Assembly: GCA_964565715.1 (NCBI GenBank)
Contig: CAZMGG010000037.1
Coordinates: forward strand, 1 to 43,827
Direction: 5' to 3'
Length of the DNA: 43,827 nucleotides
DNA from: CAZMGG01 sp964565715
Lineage (GTDB): Bacteria > Planctomycetota > UBA1135 > UBA2386
Below the pieces are notes generated by a model. That model saw only the letters and a program-made list of their open reading frames with translations. It was not told where the DNA came from and did not search any database. Below are positions 14,634 through 22,774 of the stretch, piece after piece. Every line of letters starts with the position of its first letter. Position 1 is the stretch's first letter. The translations under genes were made by a program, and so were the position numbers.

Positions 14634-15911
14634 ATGCTCACCGTGTCTCGAGTCCCGATCTCCTCCCTGCACCAGGACCCGGCGAACGTCCGCAAGCACG
14701 GCATCCGCAACCTGGCGGCGATCAAGGCGAGCCTGGCTCGGTTCGGACAGCAGAAGCCAATCGTGGTGGACGCAGCCAACGTCGTCAGGGCCGGCAACGG
14801 CACGTTGGCGGCTGCCGCGGAACTGGGATGGGTCGAGATCGATATCGTCCGGAGTCCGCTGGCAGGGTCGGAAGCAACGGCCTACGCCATCGCCGACAAC
14901 CGAAGTGCCGAGTTGGCTGAGTGGGACGAAGAGGCGTTGGCCGCGACGCTGGCGGAACTGGACGAGCAGCAGCAGGCAGCTGCGGGGTGGGCTCCGGACG
15001 AGATCGACGACCTGATGGACTCGGTCGCCCCGAAGAGCGTGGAGGAGGACGATGTTCCTCCGCTTCCGACCAACCCGATCACGAAGCCTGGCGACCTGAT
15101 CATCCTCGGTCGTCACCGGCTGCTGTGCGGCGACAGCACGGAGAAGGCGGCGGTGGAGCGCCTGCTCGCCGGCGCCAAGCCATTCCTGATGGTGACCGAC
15201 CCTCCCTACGGGGTCGAGTACGACCCGGAGTGGCGAGTGCAGGCAGGACTGAACACCGACGAAGCGCGCAACGGACTCGTGCGCAACGACGACAGAGCCT
15301 CCTGGCCAGAGGCGTACCGGCTGTTCCCCGGATCCGTCGCCTATGTCTGGCACGCTGGCGTGCACGCAGGAACGGTGGCAGTCGACCTCCATGGGCAGGA
15401 CCTTCTGATCCGCGGGCAGATCATCTGGAAGAAGGAGCGGTTCGCAATCGGCCGGGGCGCCTACCACTGGGGGCATGAGCCTTGCTGGTATGCGGTCCGC
15501 AAGGGGGCGACCGCCAAGTGGTGCGGGGACAGGTCGCAGTCGACGGTGTGGGAGATCGCCAGACCCCAGGTGGGTGAGGGGCGGGAGGACTCCATCACCA
15601 ACCACGGGACGCAGAAGCCGATCGAATGCATGGCTCGGCCGATCCGCAACCACGGCGGCAAGGACGACGACGTCTACGACCCATTCCTCGGTTCGGGAAC
15701 CACACTGATCGCCGCGGAGCAGTTGGGGCGACGGTGCTTCGGCGTCGAGATCGACCCAGCCTACTGCGACGTCATCGTGCAGCGGTGGGAGAACCTCACG
15801 GGCCAGAAGGCGGTCAGGCCACAGCCGGTGGAGGGACTCGAGGATGCCGGCGCCGCCTCGCCGGACAGCAACGCGCGCGCGTACGCGCGCGATGAAGGCC
15901 ATGGGGCCTGA
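14634..15911 (+). CDS. ParB-like domain fused to DNA methyltransferase
   Basis: From the ATG at 14634 the product has 425 residues; the frame is open back to a GTG at 14553. Residues 1-75 form a ParB/Srx-like domain (SLHQDPANVRKHG and VVRAGNGTLAAA). A class-beta amino-methyltransferase follows, with DPPY (189-192) before FLGSGTT (351-357), and so modifies adenine N6 or cytosine N4 using SAM. Such fusions are common in phages, and probably protect phage DNA from restriction. Neither start has a good ribosome site. Its end overlaps the small terminase gene. Confidence 0.85.
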   Translation: MLTVSRVPISSLHQDPANVRKHGIRNLAAIKASLARFGQQKPIVVDAANVVRAGNGTLAAAAELGWVEIDIVRSPLAGSEATAYAIADNRSAELAEWDEEALAATLAELDEQQQAAAGWAPDEIDDLMDSVAPKSVEEDDVPPLPTNPITKPGDLIILGRHRLLCGDSTEKAAVERLLAGAKPFLMVTDPPYGVEYDPEWRVQAGLNTDEARNGLVRNDDRASWPEAYRLFPGSVAYVWHAGVHAGTVAVDLHGQDLLIRGQIIWKKERFAIGRGAYHWGHEPCWYAVRKGATAKWCGDRSQSTVWEIARPQVGEGREDSITNHGTQKPIECMARPIRNHGGKDDDVYDPFLGSGTTLIAAEQLGRRCFGVEIDPAYCDVIVQRWENLTGQKAVRPQPVEGLEDAGAASPDSNARAYARDEGHGA

Positions 15912-16347
15912 GCCGTGGAAGCCGGTCTTCCTGGAGGCGCTGCGAGACACCATGTCGGTGTGGCATGCCGCCAAGGTGGCTGGGGTGGGGCGGAGCACAG
16001 TCAACGAGCACCGGCAGTCGGATCCTGGGTTCTCGGAGGCATGGGAGAACACCTGGCGCTGCGTCGTCGAACAACTCGAGGCGTCGGCGATGAAGCGGGC
16101 GGTGCAGGGATGGATCGAGCCGGTGTACCACCAAGGCAAGCAGGTGGGGTTCGTGCAGCGGTTCGACAACCGGCTGACGTGGAACATGCTGCAGAAGTGG
16201 AAGCGTGAGCGGTACGGTGACGAGGTCCCGTCCGGCGCGAGCGAGGAGCAGATCGCCGCAACGATCAGGGCGTTCATCGCTGCGGCACGGGCGCAGGACG
16301 ATGCGGAGAACGGTCCGCAGGAGGGCGCGCCTGGCGGCAGCGAGTGA
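15844..16347 (+). CDS. Terminase small subunit-like protein
   Basis: The 167-residue protein has an HTH (VWHAAKVAGVGRSTVNEHRQ, about 38-57) and a helical middle (CVVEQLEASAMKRAVQGW), as in small terminase subunits that bind the packaging site. GGAGGG (15831-15836) precedes the ATG at 15844; a second ATG at 15892 would give a shorter form. It lies directly before the large subunit, as expected for a packaging pair. Confidence 0.78.
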   Translation: MPAPPRRTATRARTRAMKAMGPEPWKPVFLEALRDTMSVWHAAKVAGVGRSTVNEHRQSDPGFSEAWENTWRCVVEQLEASAMKRAVQGWIEPVYHQGKQVGFVQRFDNRLTWNMLQKWKRERYGDEVPSGASEEQIAATIRAFIAAARAQDDAENGPQEGAPGGSE

Positions 16348-16351
16348 GGTC

Positions 16352-17683
16352 GTGCTGACGCCGCGCTGGCGGCCGATGCTGATGCATGCCGAGCGGGCGC
16401 GACTGCTGGCGTCGCCGGCGCGGCACCGGATCGTCGCGGCTGGCCGCCGGTCTGGGAAGACCGAAGACGCGAAGCGGATCGTCATCACGGGGGACCGTCA
16501 CCACCCTGGGGCGCTGTGCCCGCCGGACGTCCCCAACCCGCGGTTCGGGATCTGCGGCCCGACGCGCGACCAGGTGAAGCGCATCTGGTGGAACGACATC
16601 AAGGCGCTGTCGCCGCCGGAGTTCGTGCGGCGACTGAGTGAGTCGGAGCTGTCGATCCGCTACGTCACCGGTGCCGAGTTGGTGCTGATCGGCTTGGACC
16701 GTCCGCAGCGGGCCGAGGGTGATCCGTTCGACGGGCTGGTGGTCGACGAGAGCGCCGAGGTGAAGGAGTCGGCGTGGGAGAGTTCCCTGCGGCCGACGCT
16801 CGGCAACCGCGGCCGGCCGCCTGGCTGGTCGCTGCGCATCGGTCGGCCCAAAGGGCGAAACCACTTCTACAAGTGGTTCTGCGAGGGAAGCACGGTGCCG
16901 GATCACGCGAGCTTCCACTGGCACAGCTCGGTGGTGCTGCCGCCCGAGGAAATCGAGGCCGCGCGGCGCGACATGGACCCGCTGACGTTCCAGCAGGAGT
17001 ACGAGGCAAGCTTCGTGTCCTTCGAGGGGCTCGCCTACTACCAGTGGAGCCCACAGCATCACTTGCGGCCGCTGCGTTACGACCCGGAACTGCCGCTGAT
17101 CTTCTGCTTCGACTTCAACGTCGACCCCGGCGTTGCGGCGGTCGTGCAGGAGCAGATGCAGGCCCACCCAGGAGAGCCCGCGGTGCTGACGACATGCTGC
17201 ATCGGCGAGGTCTGGATCCCGCACAACAGCAACACCCCGCGGGTGTGCGCGAAGTTGGCCCAGGACTGGCAGCAGCACCGCGGCGACGTGTTGCTCTACG
17301 GCGACCAGACAGGCGGCGCCCGCAAGACCAGTCAGACCGAGGGCACCGACTGGGACCTGATCCAACAGCATCTCCGGACGGCGTTCCCCGGGCGCCTCAA
17401 GATGCGCGTGGCGCGGCGAAACCCGCCCGAGCGAGATCGCGTCAACACGGTCAACTCGCGGCTGCGGTCGGCATCTGGGGCTGTGCGGCTGCTGGTGGAT
17501 CCCGCACGCGCCCCGCATGTGGTGAGGGACATGGAAGGCGTGACCGTCATCAAGGGCGGCAGCGGAGAGCTCGACAAGCCGAGCCGCGGCGAGCGATCCG
17601 AGCTGACGCACATCTCCGACGCGCTTGGCTACTACGTCCACGAGCGATGGCCCGTGGGCGGCTCCACGATGAGGATCGACTGA
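16352..17683 (+). CDS. terL: Terminase large subunit
   Basis: The 443-residue packaging motor has Walker A GRRSGKT (31-37), Walker B LVVDE (129-133), and a RuvC/RNase H-like nuclease domain with acidic residues in FCFDFNVDP (D254), LYGDQTGG (D318) and HISDALGYY (D423). ATP hydrolysis drives DNA into the prohead, and the nuclease cuts the concatemer. I chose the GTG at 16352, close behind a GAGG sequence; the ATGs at 16379 and 16385 are alternatives. The stop overlaps the portal start. Confidence 0.92.
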   Translation: MLTPRWRPMLMHAERARLLASPARHRIVAAGRRSGKTEDAKRIVITGDRHHPGALCPPDVPNPRFGICGPTRDQVKRIWWNDIKALSPPEFVRRLSESELSIRYVTGAELVLIGLDRPQRAEGDPFDGLVVDESAEVKESAWESSLRPTLGNRGRPPGWSLRIGRPKGRNHFYKWFCEGSTVPDHASFHWHSSVVLPPEEIEAARRDMDPLTFQQEYEASFVSFEGLAYYQWSPQHHLRPLRYDPELPLIFCFDFNVDPGVAAVVQEQMQAHPGEPAVLTTCCIGEVWIPHNSNTPRVCAKLAQDWQQHRGDVLLYGDQTGGARKTSQTEGTDWDLIQQHLRTAFPGRLKMRVARRNPPERDRVNTVNSRLRSASGAVRLLVDPARAPHVVRDMEGVTVIKGGSGELDKPSRGERSELTHISDALGYYVHERWPVGGSTMRID

Positions 17684-19569
17684 TGCCACTGCACACGAAC
17701 GGGAACAACATCGGCCGCTGGCACCCTGCGCGGATTGCCATGGAGATCGACGGACAGGTGACGCGCGCGCTTCGGTCTGGGACGACTGGCATGCGAGCCA
17801 TGGGGACGGTGTTCCTGCCCATGGACGAGCGCGAGAAGCGGAAGCCGGAGGAGTACCAGAAGCGGCTGCTCCACACATTCCTGCTGCCCGCCTACGACCA
17901 GGCGGTGGTGCGCATCGCGGCCAAGCCGTTCCAGAGGCAGGTGGCCCTGCAGGGAACCGACAGACTGCCGGAGCACCTGAAGCTGCTCGAGCGGGACAGC
18001 GACCGCAAGCGCACCAACCTGACGATGCTGGCGAACCGCCTGTTCGACCACGGGCTCGACACCGGGATCATGCACGTGCTGGTCGACATGCCTCCCGCGG
18101 TCCGGAAGGACGGAGAGCCGATGAACCTGGCTGAGGCCAAGGCCGCCGATGTGCGGCCCTACTTCGCGCTGGTGCACCGCGACAACCTGATCAACTGGGC
18201 GTGGGGCGACGACGGCAAGTTGGACCACATCACCGTGTTCGAGGAGAGGTCGGATACGCACCCAGCCACGATGCTGCCGCAGAGGGTGCAGAGGCTGCGC
18301 TTCTACTCGCGGGACTCGTGGGAGGTGTGGGAGCGGACCTTGGAGGTGCCGACCGCTCAGGCGCGGCGGCAGGTGCAGACCGACGGGGACCTGCTCAAGA
18401 CCGCGTACGAGGCCACCCAGCGCTCGGCTGCGGATGACGATCACCCCTACACCAGGGTGCGCCACGGCGTGAACGAACTCGGTGAGGTCCCCCTGCGCAG
18501 CGTTCGGCTGGACGAAGGCGGCAGCGACCCGTTCCACGCTAGCCCCTGCATGATCGACCTCGCGTGGAAGAACGTCGAGCACTGGGTCAGCAGCAGCGAG
18601 CAGCGCTGGGCACTCCGCTACGGGCGGTTCCCGATCCTGAAGATGCGTGGGGCGGACCGGGAGATGCTGGAGCAGTCCCTTGCGGTTGGCGCTGGCGCGA
18701 TGCTGGCCAGCACGAACGACGCGTTCGAGGCTGGGTACGTCGAGATCGGTGGCGGGGCGATCCAGGCCGGCGAGCGCGACCTGGAGAAGATCGAGAAGCA
18801 GATGGCGGGGCTCGCGAGCGCGCCGTTGCTGATCCAGACTGGCAACCGGACGGCGACCGAGGTTGGCGTCGAGGAGATGCACACCCAGAGCGAGGCGCAG
18901 ACCTACGCCGAGCGGCTGGAGTGGCTGCTGTACGAGTGCTTCGCCCTGGCGGGCCGATGGATGGACAAGGATCTGCCAGAGTCGTTCGACATCGGCGTGT
19001 TCCGCGACTTCGGTCTGGTGGCCAGATCCGAGCAGGACCTGCGCGTGCTCGACTCCAGCCGCGCCCGCGGCGACATCAGCCAGGAGACCTACCTGGTGGA
19101 GCTGAAGAAGCGCGGCCCGATCGGGCAGGACCTGGACGTCGAGGAGGAACTCGAGCGGACGGAGCGGGAGCGACAGAACGCGATGGCGGCCGCAATGCCG
19201 TTCGCGGCCGAGCAGGACGCGCCGGCCAGCGAGGCGTCCGAGGATGCGGAGGCGGCCGAGGGCGGAGCCGATGGTTCGGTCCTGGGCGACATCACGATCA
19301 ACGAGATCACCCTAGGCATCGAGCGCCTCGGCCGGCTGGGCGACATCGACGCGCTCAACATCCTGCGCCGCGCCCTGGCGCAGAAGCTGGGCGTGCCCTA
19401 CTCCGGCGACGTCGACGCTGGCGACCTGGCCACGGAGGCGGCGACGGTCCTGTCGGCCGAGGAGGCCGCCAAGGAGGAGGGCGTCCCGGCCGGCAAGCCC
19501 GCTGCGCCGCCGCCGCCGAAGGGCGCCACGCCGCAGGGTCCGAAGCCGCCGAGCAAGGGGGCCGCATGA
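17683..19569 (+). CDS. Portal protein (DUF4055-like)
   Basis: The 628-residue protein sits after the large terminase and has portal features of the DUF4055 type: FLLPAYDQAVVRIAAKPF near the N-terminus, DHGLDTGIMHVLVDMP, the region SPCMIDLAWKNVEHWVSSSE and QTGNRTATEVGVEEMHTQ before the crown. Residues about 500-628 form an acidic, then Ala/Pro-rich tail. Twelve copies would form the DNA channel at the capsid vertex. The start is fixed by the four-base overlap with terL. Confidence 0.85.
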   Translation: MPLHTNGNNIGRWHPARIAMEIDGQVTRALRSGTTGMRAMGTVFLPMDEREKRKPEEYQKRLLHTFLLPAYDQAVVRIAAKPFQRQVALQGTDRLPEHLKLLERDSDRKRTNLTMLANRLFDHGLDTGIMHVLVDMPPAVRKDGEPMNLAEAKAADVRPYFALVHRDNLINWAWGDDGKLDHITVFEERSDTHPATMLPQRVQRLRFYSRDSWEVWERTLEVPTAQARRQVQTDGDLLKTAYEATQRSAADDDHPYTRVRHGVNELGEVPLRSVRLDEGGSDPFHASPCMIDLAWKNVEHWVSSSEQRWALRYGRFPILKMRGADREMLEQSLAVGAGAMLASTNDAFEAGYVEIGGGAIQAGERDLEKIEKQMAGLASAPLLIQTGNRTATEVGVEEMHTQSEAQTYAERLEWLLYECFALAGRWMDKDLPESFDIGVFRDFGLVARSEQDLRVLDSSRARGDISQETYLVELKKRGPIGQDLDVEEELERTERERQNAMAAAMPFAAEQDAPASEASEDAEAAEGGADGSVLGDITINEITLGIERLGRLGDIDALNILRRALAQKLGVPYSGDVDAGDLATEAATVLSAEEAAKEEGVPAGKPAAPPPPKGATPQGPKPPSKGAA

Positions 19570-19832
19570 CGGCGCCGGACGCCTTCGTCTCGCGGCTGCT
19601 GCGGATGAGCCAGACCGGTCTGACGCAAGACCGCTGCCGCGCCGGCGCCGAGCACTCCTGGCTCCTGGTGCACCGGCGACCGCTGGCGACAACCGGCGGC
19701 GCCGTGTGGGTCCTGCGCTTCGAGTGCCAGGTGTGCGGGAGCCGGGGCTGGGGCGGCTACCAGGTGGACATGCTCTGGCAACTCGGCGTCGAGATCCCGA
19801 TCGCCGCCGAGGGCCCCGAGGCCGCCGAGTGA
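19566..19832 (+). CDS. Hypothetical protein between portal and minor head genes
   Basis: The 88-residue protein has a CQVC pair (about 54-57) and a Trp-rich middle (WVLRFECQVCGSRGWGGY). It is coupled on both sides. No family is recognised; position suggests a head-associated or accessory role. Confidence 0.55.
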   Translation: MTAPDAFVSRLLRMSQTGLTQDRCRAGAEHSWLLVHRRPLATTGGAVWVLRFECQVCGSRGWGGYQVDMLWQLGVEIPIAAEGPEAAE

Positions 19833-20929
19833 CCCACCTGACCCGGCGTGCACGGGAGGCCTTCCGCCGGCATCGGGCCGAACTGCAGCGCCAGTTCTTC
19901 GCCCGGGCCCTGGTCACGGCTCGGCTGGGGGTCGGACTGCAGCGCGACGGGGTGGCCCGGTTCGATGCCCTGATCGCCGACCCGCTCCTCGAGCAGGTGG
20001 CCGGCAGGCTCGCGACGTTCGCCCACCGCGGCCCCGCGGTCACTCCGGCCCGCTACCCCAAGCTCGACGAGATCCAGCGCGCCGTGGCCCGCGTCGTGGG
20101 CCAGGGCGGCACGGCCCTGCGGGACCAGGTCGGCCGGGGGGTGGTCGCGCTCGCCCGGAACGAGGTCGGTTGGCTGCAGGGCGTTCTCCGACCGGTGCTG
20201 CAGGTCCAGGGCGGCCCTGGCCCGGCGCCGGCGGTCCTGCGCCGCGCGGTCGAGACGCGGCCGTTCCTCGGGCGCCCGGCCGAGCAGTGGTTCGGGGAGA
20301 TGCTGCAGGCCCCCGTGCGGGCGGCCGTGCAGGCCCGGGTGCAGTCCGGCATCCAGGCCGGAGAGACGACGGAGCAGATCGTCCGCGGCCTGCAGGGGCG
20401 CGCCGAGGTGAACTACGCCGACGGGGTGCTGCAGAAGGGGCGAGTCGCGCTCCGGGCGTTCGTCGGCGCCGCGGCCACGCACGCGAGCACGCAGGCGCGA
20501 GACCTGACGTTCCGGGACTTGGGGCTGGATCGCGTGCGGTTCGTGGCCACGCTCGATGACCGGACGTGCCCGGTCTGCGGCCAGTTCGACGGGCAGGTGT
20601 TCGGGATCGACGAGGGACCGCGACCGCCGCTGCACCCCGGCTGCCGGTGCACGGTGCTGCCAGACCTGGGGGAGCCCCTTGGGACGCGCGCCAGCGTCGG
20701 GGGCGTGGAGGGCGAGGACGGCGAGGTCACGGCGAAGGGCGCGCAGGTGCCGGCCGACCTGCGTTTCCCGGAGTGGCTGGCTCAGCAGCCGCGGGAGTGG
20801 CAGGACAGGGCGCTGGGCAAGACCCGCGCCGCGGCGTGGCGCGCGGGCCGGCTGTCGTTCCGCCGGATGGTCGGTCCGGACCTGCAGCCGTTGACGCTGG
20901 CGGAGTTGGCCGATCTGGGGGACATCTAG
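19829..20929 (+). CDS. Phage minor head protein (SPP1 gp7 / Mu F type)
   Basis: The 366-residue protein carries the family motif RFVATLDDRTCPVCGQFDGQ followed by PPLHPGCRC, a His/Cys site typical of the Mu gpF/SPP1 gp7 domain. The N-terminal two thirds are helical. Such proteins sit inside the prohead near the portal and help assembly or DNA ejection. A GTG start overlaps the upstream stop. Placement after the portal fits the family. Confidence 0.85.
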   Translation: MTHLTRRAREAFRRHRAELQRQFFARALVTARLGVGLQRDGVARFDALIADPLLEQVAGRLATFAHRGPAVTPARYPKLDEIQRAVARVVGQGGTALRDQVGRGVVALARNEVGWLQGVLRPVLQVQGGPGPAPAVLRRAVETRPFLGRPAEQWFGEMLQAPVRAAVQARVQSGIQAGETTEQIVRGLQGRAEVNYADGVLQKGRVALRAFVGAAATHASTQARDLTFRDLGLDRVRFVATLDDRTCPVCGQFDGQVFGIDEGPRPPLHPGCRCTVLPDLGEPLGTRASVGGVEGEDGEVTAKGAQVPADLRFPEWLAQQPREWQDRALGKTRAAAWRAGRLSFRRMVGPDLQPLTLAELADLGDI

Positions 20930-20930
20930 G

Positions 20931-21197
20931 ATGGCCGACTACTACGTGCTGGTCGAATTCCGCGGCGGCCCGCGTCATCTCATGATTGATGCGGTGCCGC
21001 GCCCGCTGCCTCCCATCTGGATGGTGCCGGTGTATGACCATCGGCCAGCGCCATTCGAGTCGGAGCAAGACCTGCCGCCGCCTCTGCCGCCGAGGACCAC
21101 GGCCTATCACTTGGTGCGGCTGGTGGACCCCAAGACCGGGCGAGTCCTGCTCCGCTACGACCACCACAGCCTCTGCGGGGACCCACGCCTGAACTGA
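20931..21197 (+). CDS. Hypothetical protein, last gene before array 2
   Basis: An 88-residue protein, beta- and Pro-rich (YYVLVEFRGGPRHLMIDAVP). It ends 45 bases before the far end of array 2, which is on the other strand, so the two converge. No family is recognised. Confidence 0.55.
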   Translation: MADYYVLVEFRGGPRHLMIDAVPRPLPPIWMVPVYDHRPAPFESEQDLPPPLPPRTTAYHLVRLVDPKTGRVLLRYDHHSLCGDPRLN

Positions 21198-21226
21198 TCT
21201 GCGCGCGCAGTGGGACCACCCTTGAG

Positions 21227-21258
21227 CGCTTCATCCACGGCGTCGCAGCGATGAAGCG
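21227..21258 (-). repeat. Inverted repeat at the far end of array 2
   Basis: CGCTTCATC (21227-21235) is the exact reverse complement of GATGAAGCG (21250-21258), the latter being part of the last repeat. Read on the minus strand this forms a nine-base stem at the 3' end of the array transcript. It may be a terminator-like or processing hairpin, but it lacks a T run. Confidence 0.5.
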
Positions 21259-21861
21259 GCTGCGCTCGCTCTGTTGGTCGCCGACTCAAGCCGGGCAGTC
21301 TGCAAGGACAGCCACGGGTCGCAGCAACGAACCCGCTGCGCTGGGTCTGACACTCTTTGCGTTCCGCGCCCGCCAAGATGGGCAGCGGGTCGCAGGTACG
21401 AAGGGCCTGCGCTCCCTCTGCTGGGCCGGCATCGTCGTCCTCGGCGCGGAGCCCAACACCGGTCGCAGGTACGAAGGGCCTGCGCTCCCTCTGCTGGAAG
21501 TCGGCTAGAAAGAATCGCGCGAAGCGCGCGACAAGTCGCAGGTACGAAGGGCCTGCGCTCCCTCTGCTGGTTCCGTGCAGGGTAGCCTCCGCGGGGAACC
21601 CCGTCGTCGCAGGTACGAAGGGCCTGCGCTCCCTCTGCTGGCGAGTGGAAAGTGCTGATCGGCGCGGCGCTGTGCGGGTCGCAGGTACGAAGGGCCTGCG
21701 CTCCCTCTGCTGGCCGGTGCCCGACCGCGTGGGGTCCTTGCTGAGGTGGTGTCGCAGGTACGAAGGGCCTGCGCTCCCTCTGCTGGACATCCTGCCGGTC
21801 GCCGACGCCCGGAGGCTCATCGCATGTCGCAGGTACGAAGGGCCTGCGCTCCCTCTGCTGG
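21242..21861 (-). CRISPR. CRISPR array 2, minus strand, 9 repeats
   Basis: The 36-base repeats occupy 21242-21277, 21318-21353, 21389-21424, 21462-21497, 21535-21570, 21606-21641, 21678-21713, 21751-21786 and 21826-21861; spacers are 40, 35, 37, 37, 35, 36, 37 and 39 bases. Read on the minus strand, the first seven are identical and of class E (AGGG at 8-11, CCCT at 20-23). Then comes one class C repeat, identical over all 36 bases to the one at 3261, and one class D-like repeat last. The shared AGCGCAG and CTGCGAC blocks place this orientation and tie it to the Cas12m-like effector at 975. The identical repeats lie nearest the minus-strand HTH gene, so the leader is expected in 21862-22018. 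Confidence 0.95.
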
Positions 21862-22018
21862 GGACTGCAAAGAACTCCCCATAGCATGGCCCGCCGGCAC
21901 CCGTCCTGCGAGCGGTGCCACCAGAAACCGCGCGCGACGAAGCGCTCCGGGCCAGTGCACAGCGGACCCGCCCATGCCAAGGGCGATTCCGCGCCGCGAG
22001 CGCCCACCGGACATCGGT
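21862..22018 (-). promoter_or_regulatory. Probable leader region of array 2
   Basis: This 157-base stretch lies between the minus-strand HTH gene and the first repeat of array 2. Next to the repeat it is less GC-rich than its surroundings on the minus strand (CTATGGGGAGTTCTTTGCAG), as CRISPR leaders often are. No convincing promoter hexamers are seen, so transcription may come from the HTH gene. Short open frames across it look like chance. Confidence 0.4.
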
Positions 22019-22663
22019 TCACGACCCCGCCGCTCGCTGGATGCTGCCCTCGCCCACCGCGATCGCATACTCGGCGATGCGCCGCACGGCGCCGATCAGG
22101 TCGATCGCGGCGCGCGTCGAGTCGAAGCGCTCGAACCCAGCAGACACGATGTCGAGTTGCCGCGCCAACTCGACGGCGGCGACCGACGGCACGCCAAGGC
22201 GGTCCGCCTCCACTGCCAGCAGTCGCGTGGCCCGCGCGAGACGCTCGGTCGCGGACTCCGCCGCGTCGCGCCGATCCGCCGAGTCATGGCAGTCGAGGTC
22301 GCTCGGCTTCCAGTCGAGTGCCGCGAGCATCCACCCGTGGCCGATCTGTGCCCCTCGAGCAACGGCCTCCGGCATCGGCGTGCGCGACCCCAAGTCCGGC
22401 ATCCGCACGCCCATCTCGAAGCGGTAGGGCCCCGGCCCAGCCTCCTTCCACGGCAGGTCCTGCAGACCCGCCGGGACGTGCGATCCGAACAGGGCCACGT
22501 AGAGGTCGCGCACCAGGATGACTGCGCGGCCGCGGCCGGCCACGCGCCCCGCGCGCAACTTCCCGTCACGAATCCAGCGCGAAATCGTGCGCCGAGAAAC
22601 CATCGCCATGCGGGCCGCCTGCCCGATCGACACGACCCGCTCCGCCTGTGGTGCCTGTCTCAT
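22019..22663 (-). CDS. HTH DNA-binding protein next to array 2
   Basis: The 214-residue protein has an N-terminal MerR/excisionase-like HTH (VSIGQAARMAMVSRRTISRW then RDGKLRAGR, about residues 11-39) with a basic wing. The remaining 150 residues are helical with a charged middle (ATERLARATRLLAVEADRLG) and no known domain. It is one of only two minus-strand genes and reads straight towards array 2, 157 bases on. A dyad (22661-22677) overlaps its own start, suggesting self-control. It could regulate array 2 or the head genes, or be an unrelated cargo gene. Confidence 0.7.
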   Translation of the reverse strand: MRQAPQAERVVSIGQAARMAMVSRRTISRWIRDGKLRAGRVAGRGRAVILVRDLYVALFGSHVPAGLQDLPWKEAGPGPYRFEMGVRMPDLGSRTPMPEAVARGAQIGHGWMLAALDWKPSDLDCHDSADRRDAAESATERLARATRLLAVEADRLGVPSVAAVELARQLDIVSAGFERFDSTRAAIDLIGAVRRIAEYAIAVGEGSIQRAAGS

Positions 22664-22677
22664 GGTGGCGCACCATG
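22661..22677. promoter_or_regulatory. Dyad over the start codon of the HTH gene
   Basis: CATGGTG (22661-22667), GCG, CACCATG (22671-22677) form a perfect 7-base inverted repeat that includes the start codon of the minus-strand HTH gene. A protein bound there would block its expression, and could affect the divergent scaffold gene. Confidence 0.45.
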
Positions 22678-22774
22678 GCAATACGGGCCGGCGGTGGCAA
22701 TGTCCGATCCTGCGCGATCGCCAGCAGGACCAGCCCTTGCGATGGCGCCCGCAGTCACCAGACTCGCGCGCTCC

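Noticed and set aside
2843..21861. Self-targeting spacers
   Set aside because: Reading the spacers against the window by eye gave no convincing match; a full search was not possible, so this is not excluded.
21231..21884. Open frames on both strands across array 2
   Set aside because: The repeating AEGAQALRTCD-like pattern comes from the 36-base repeats, not from a real protein.
21886..22521. Plus-strand frame starting with a CERCHQKP zinc-like motif
   Set aside because: Only the first few residues look like a protein; the rest is antisense to the HTH gene and highly biased in composition.
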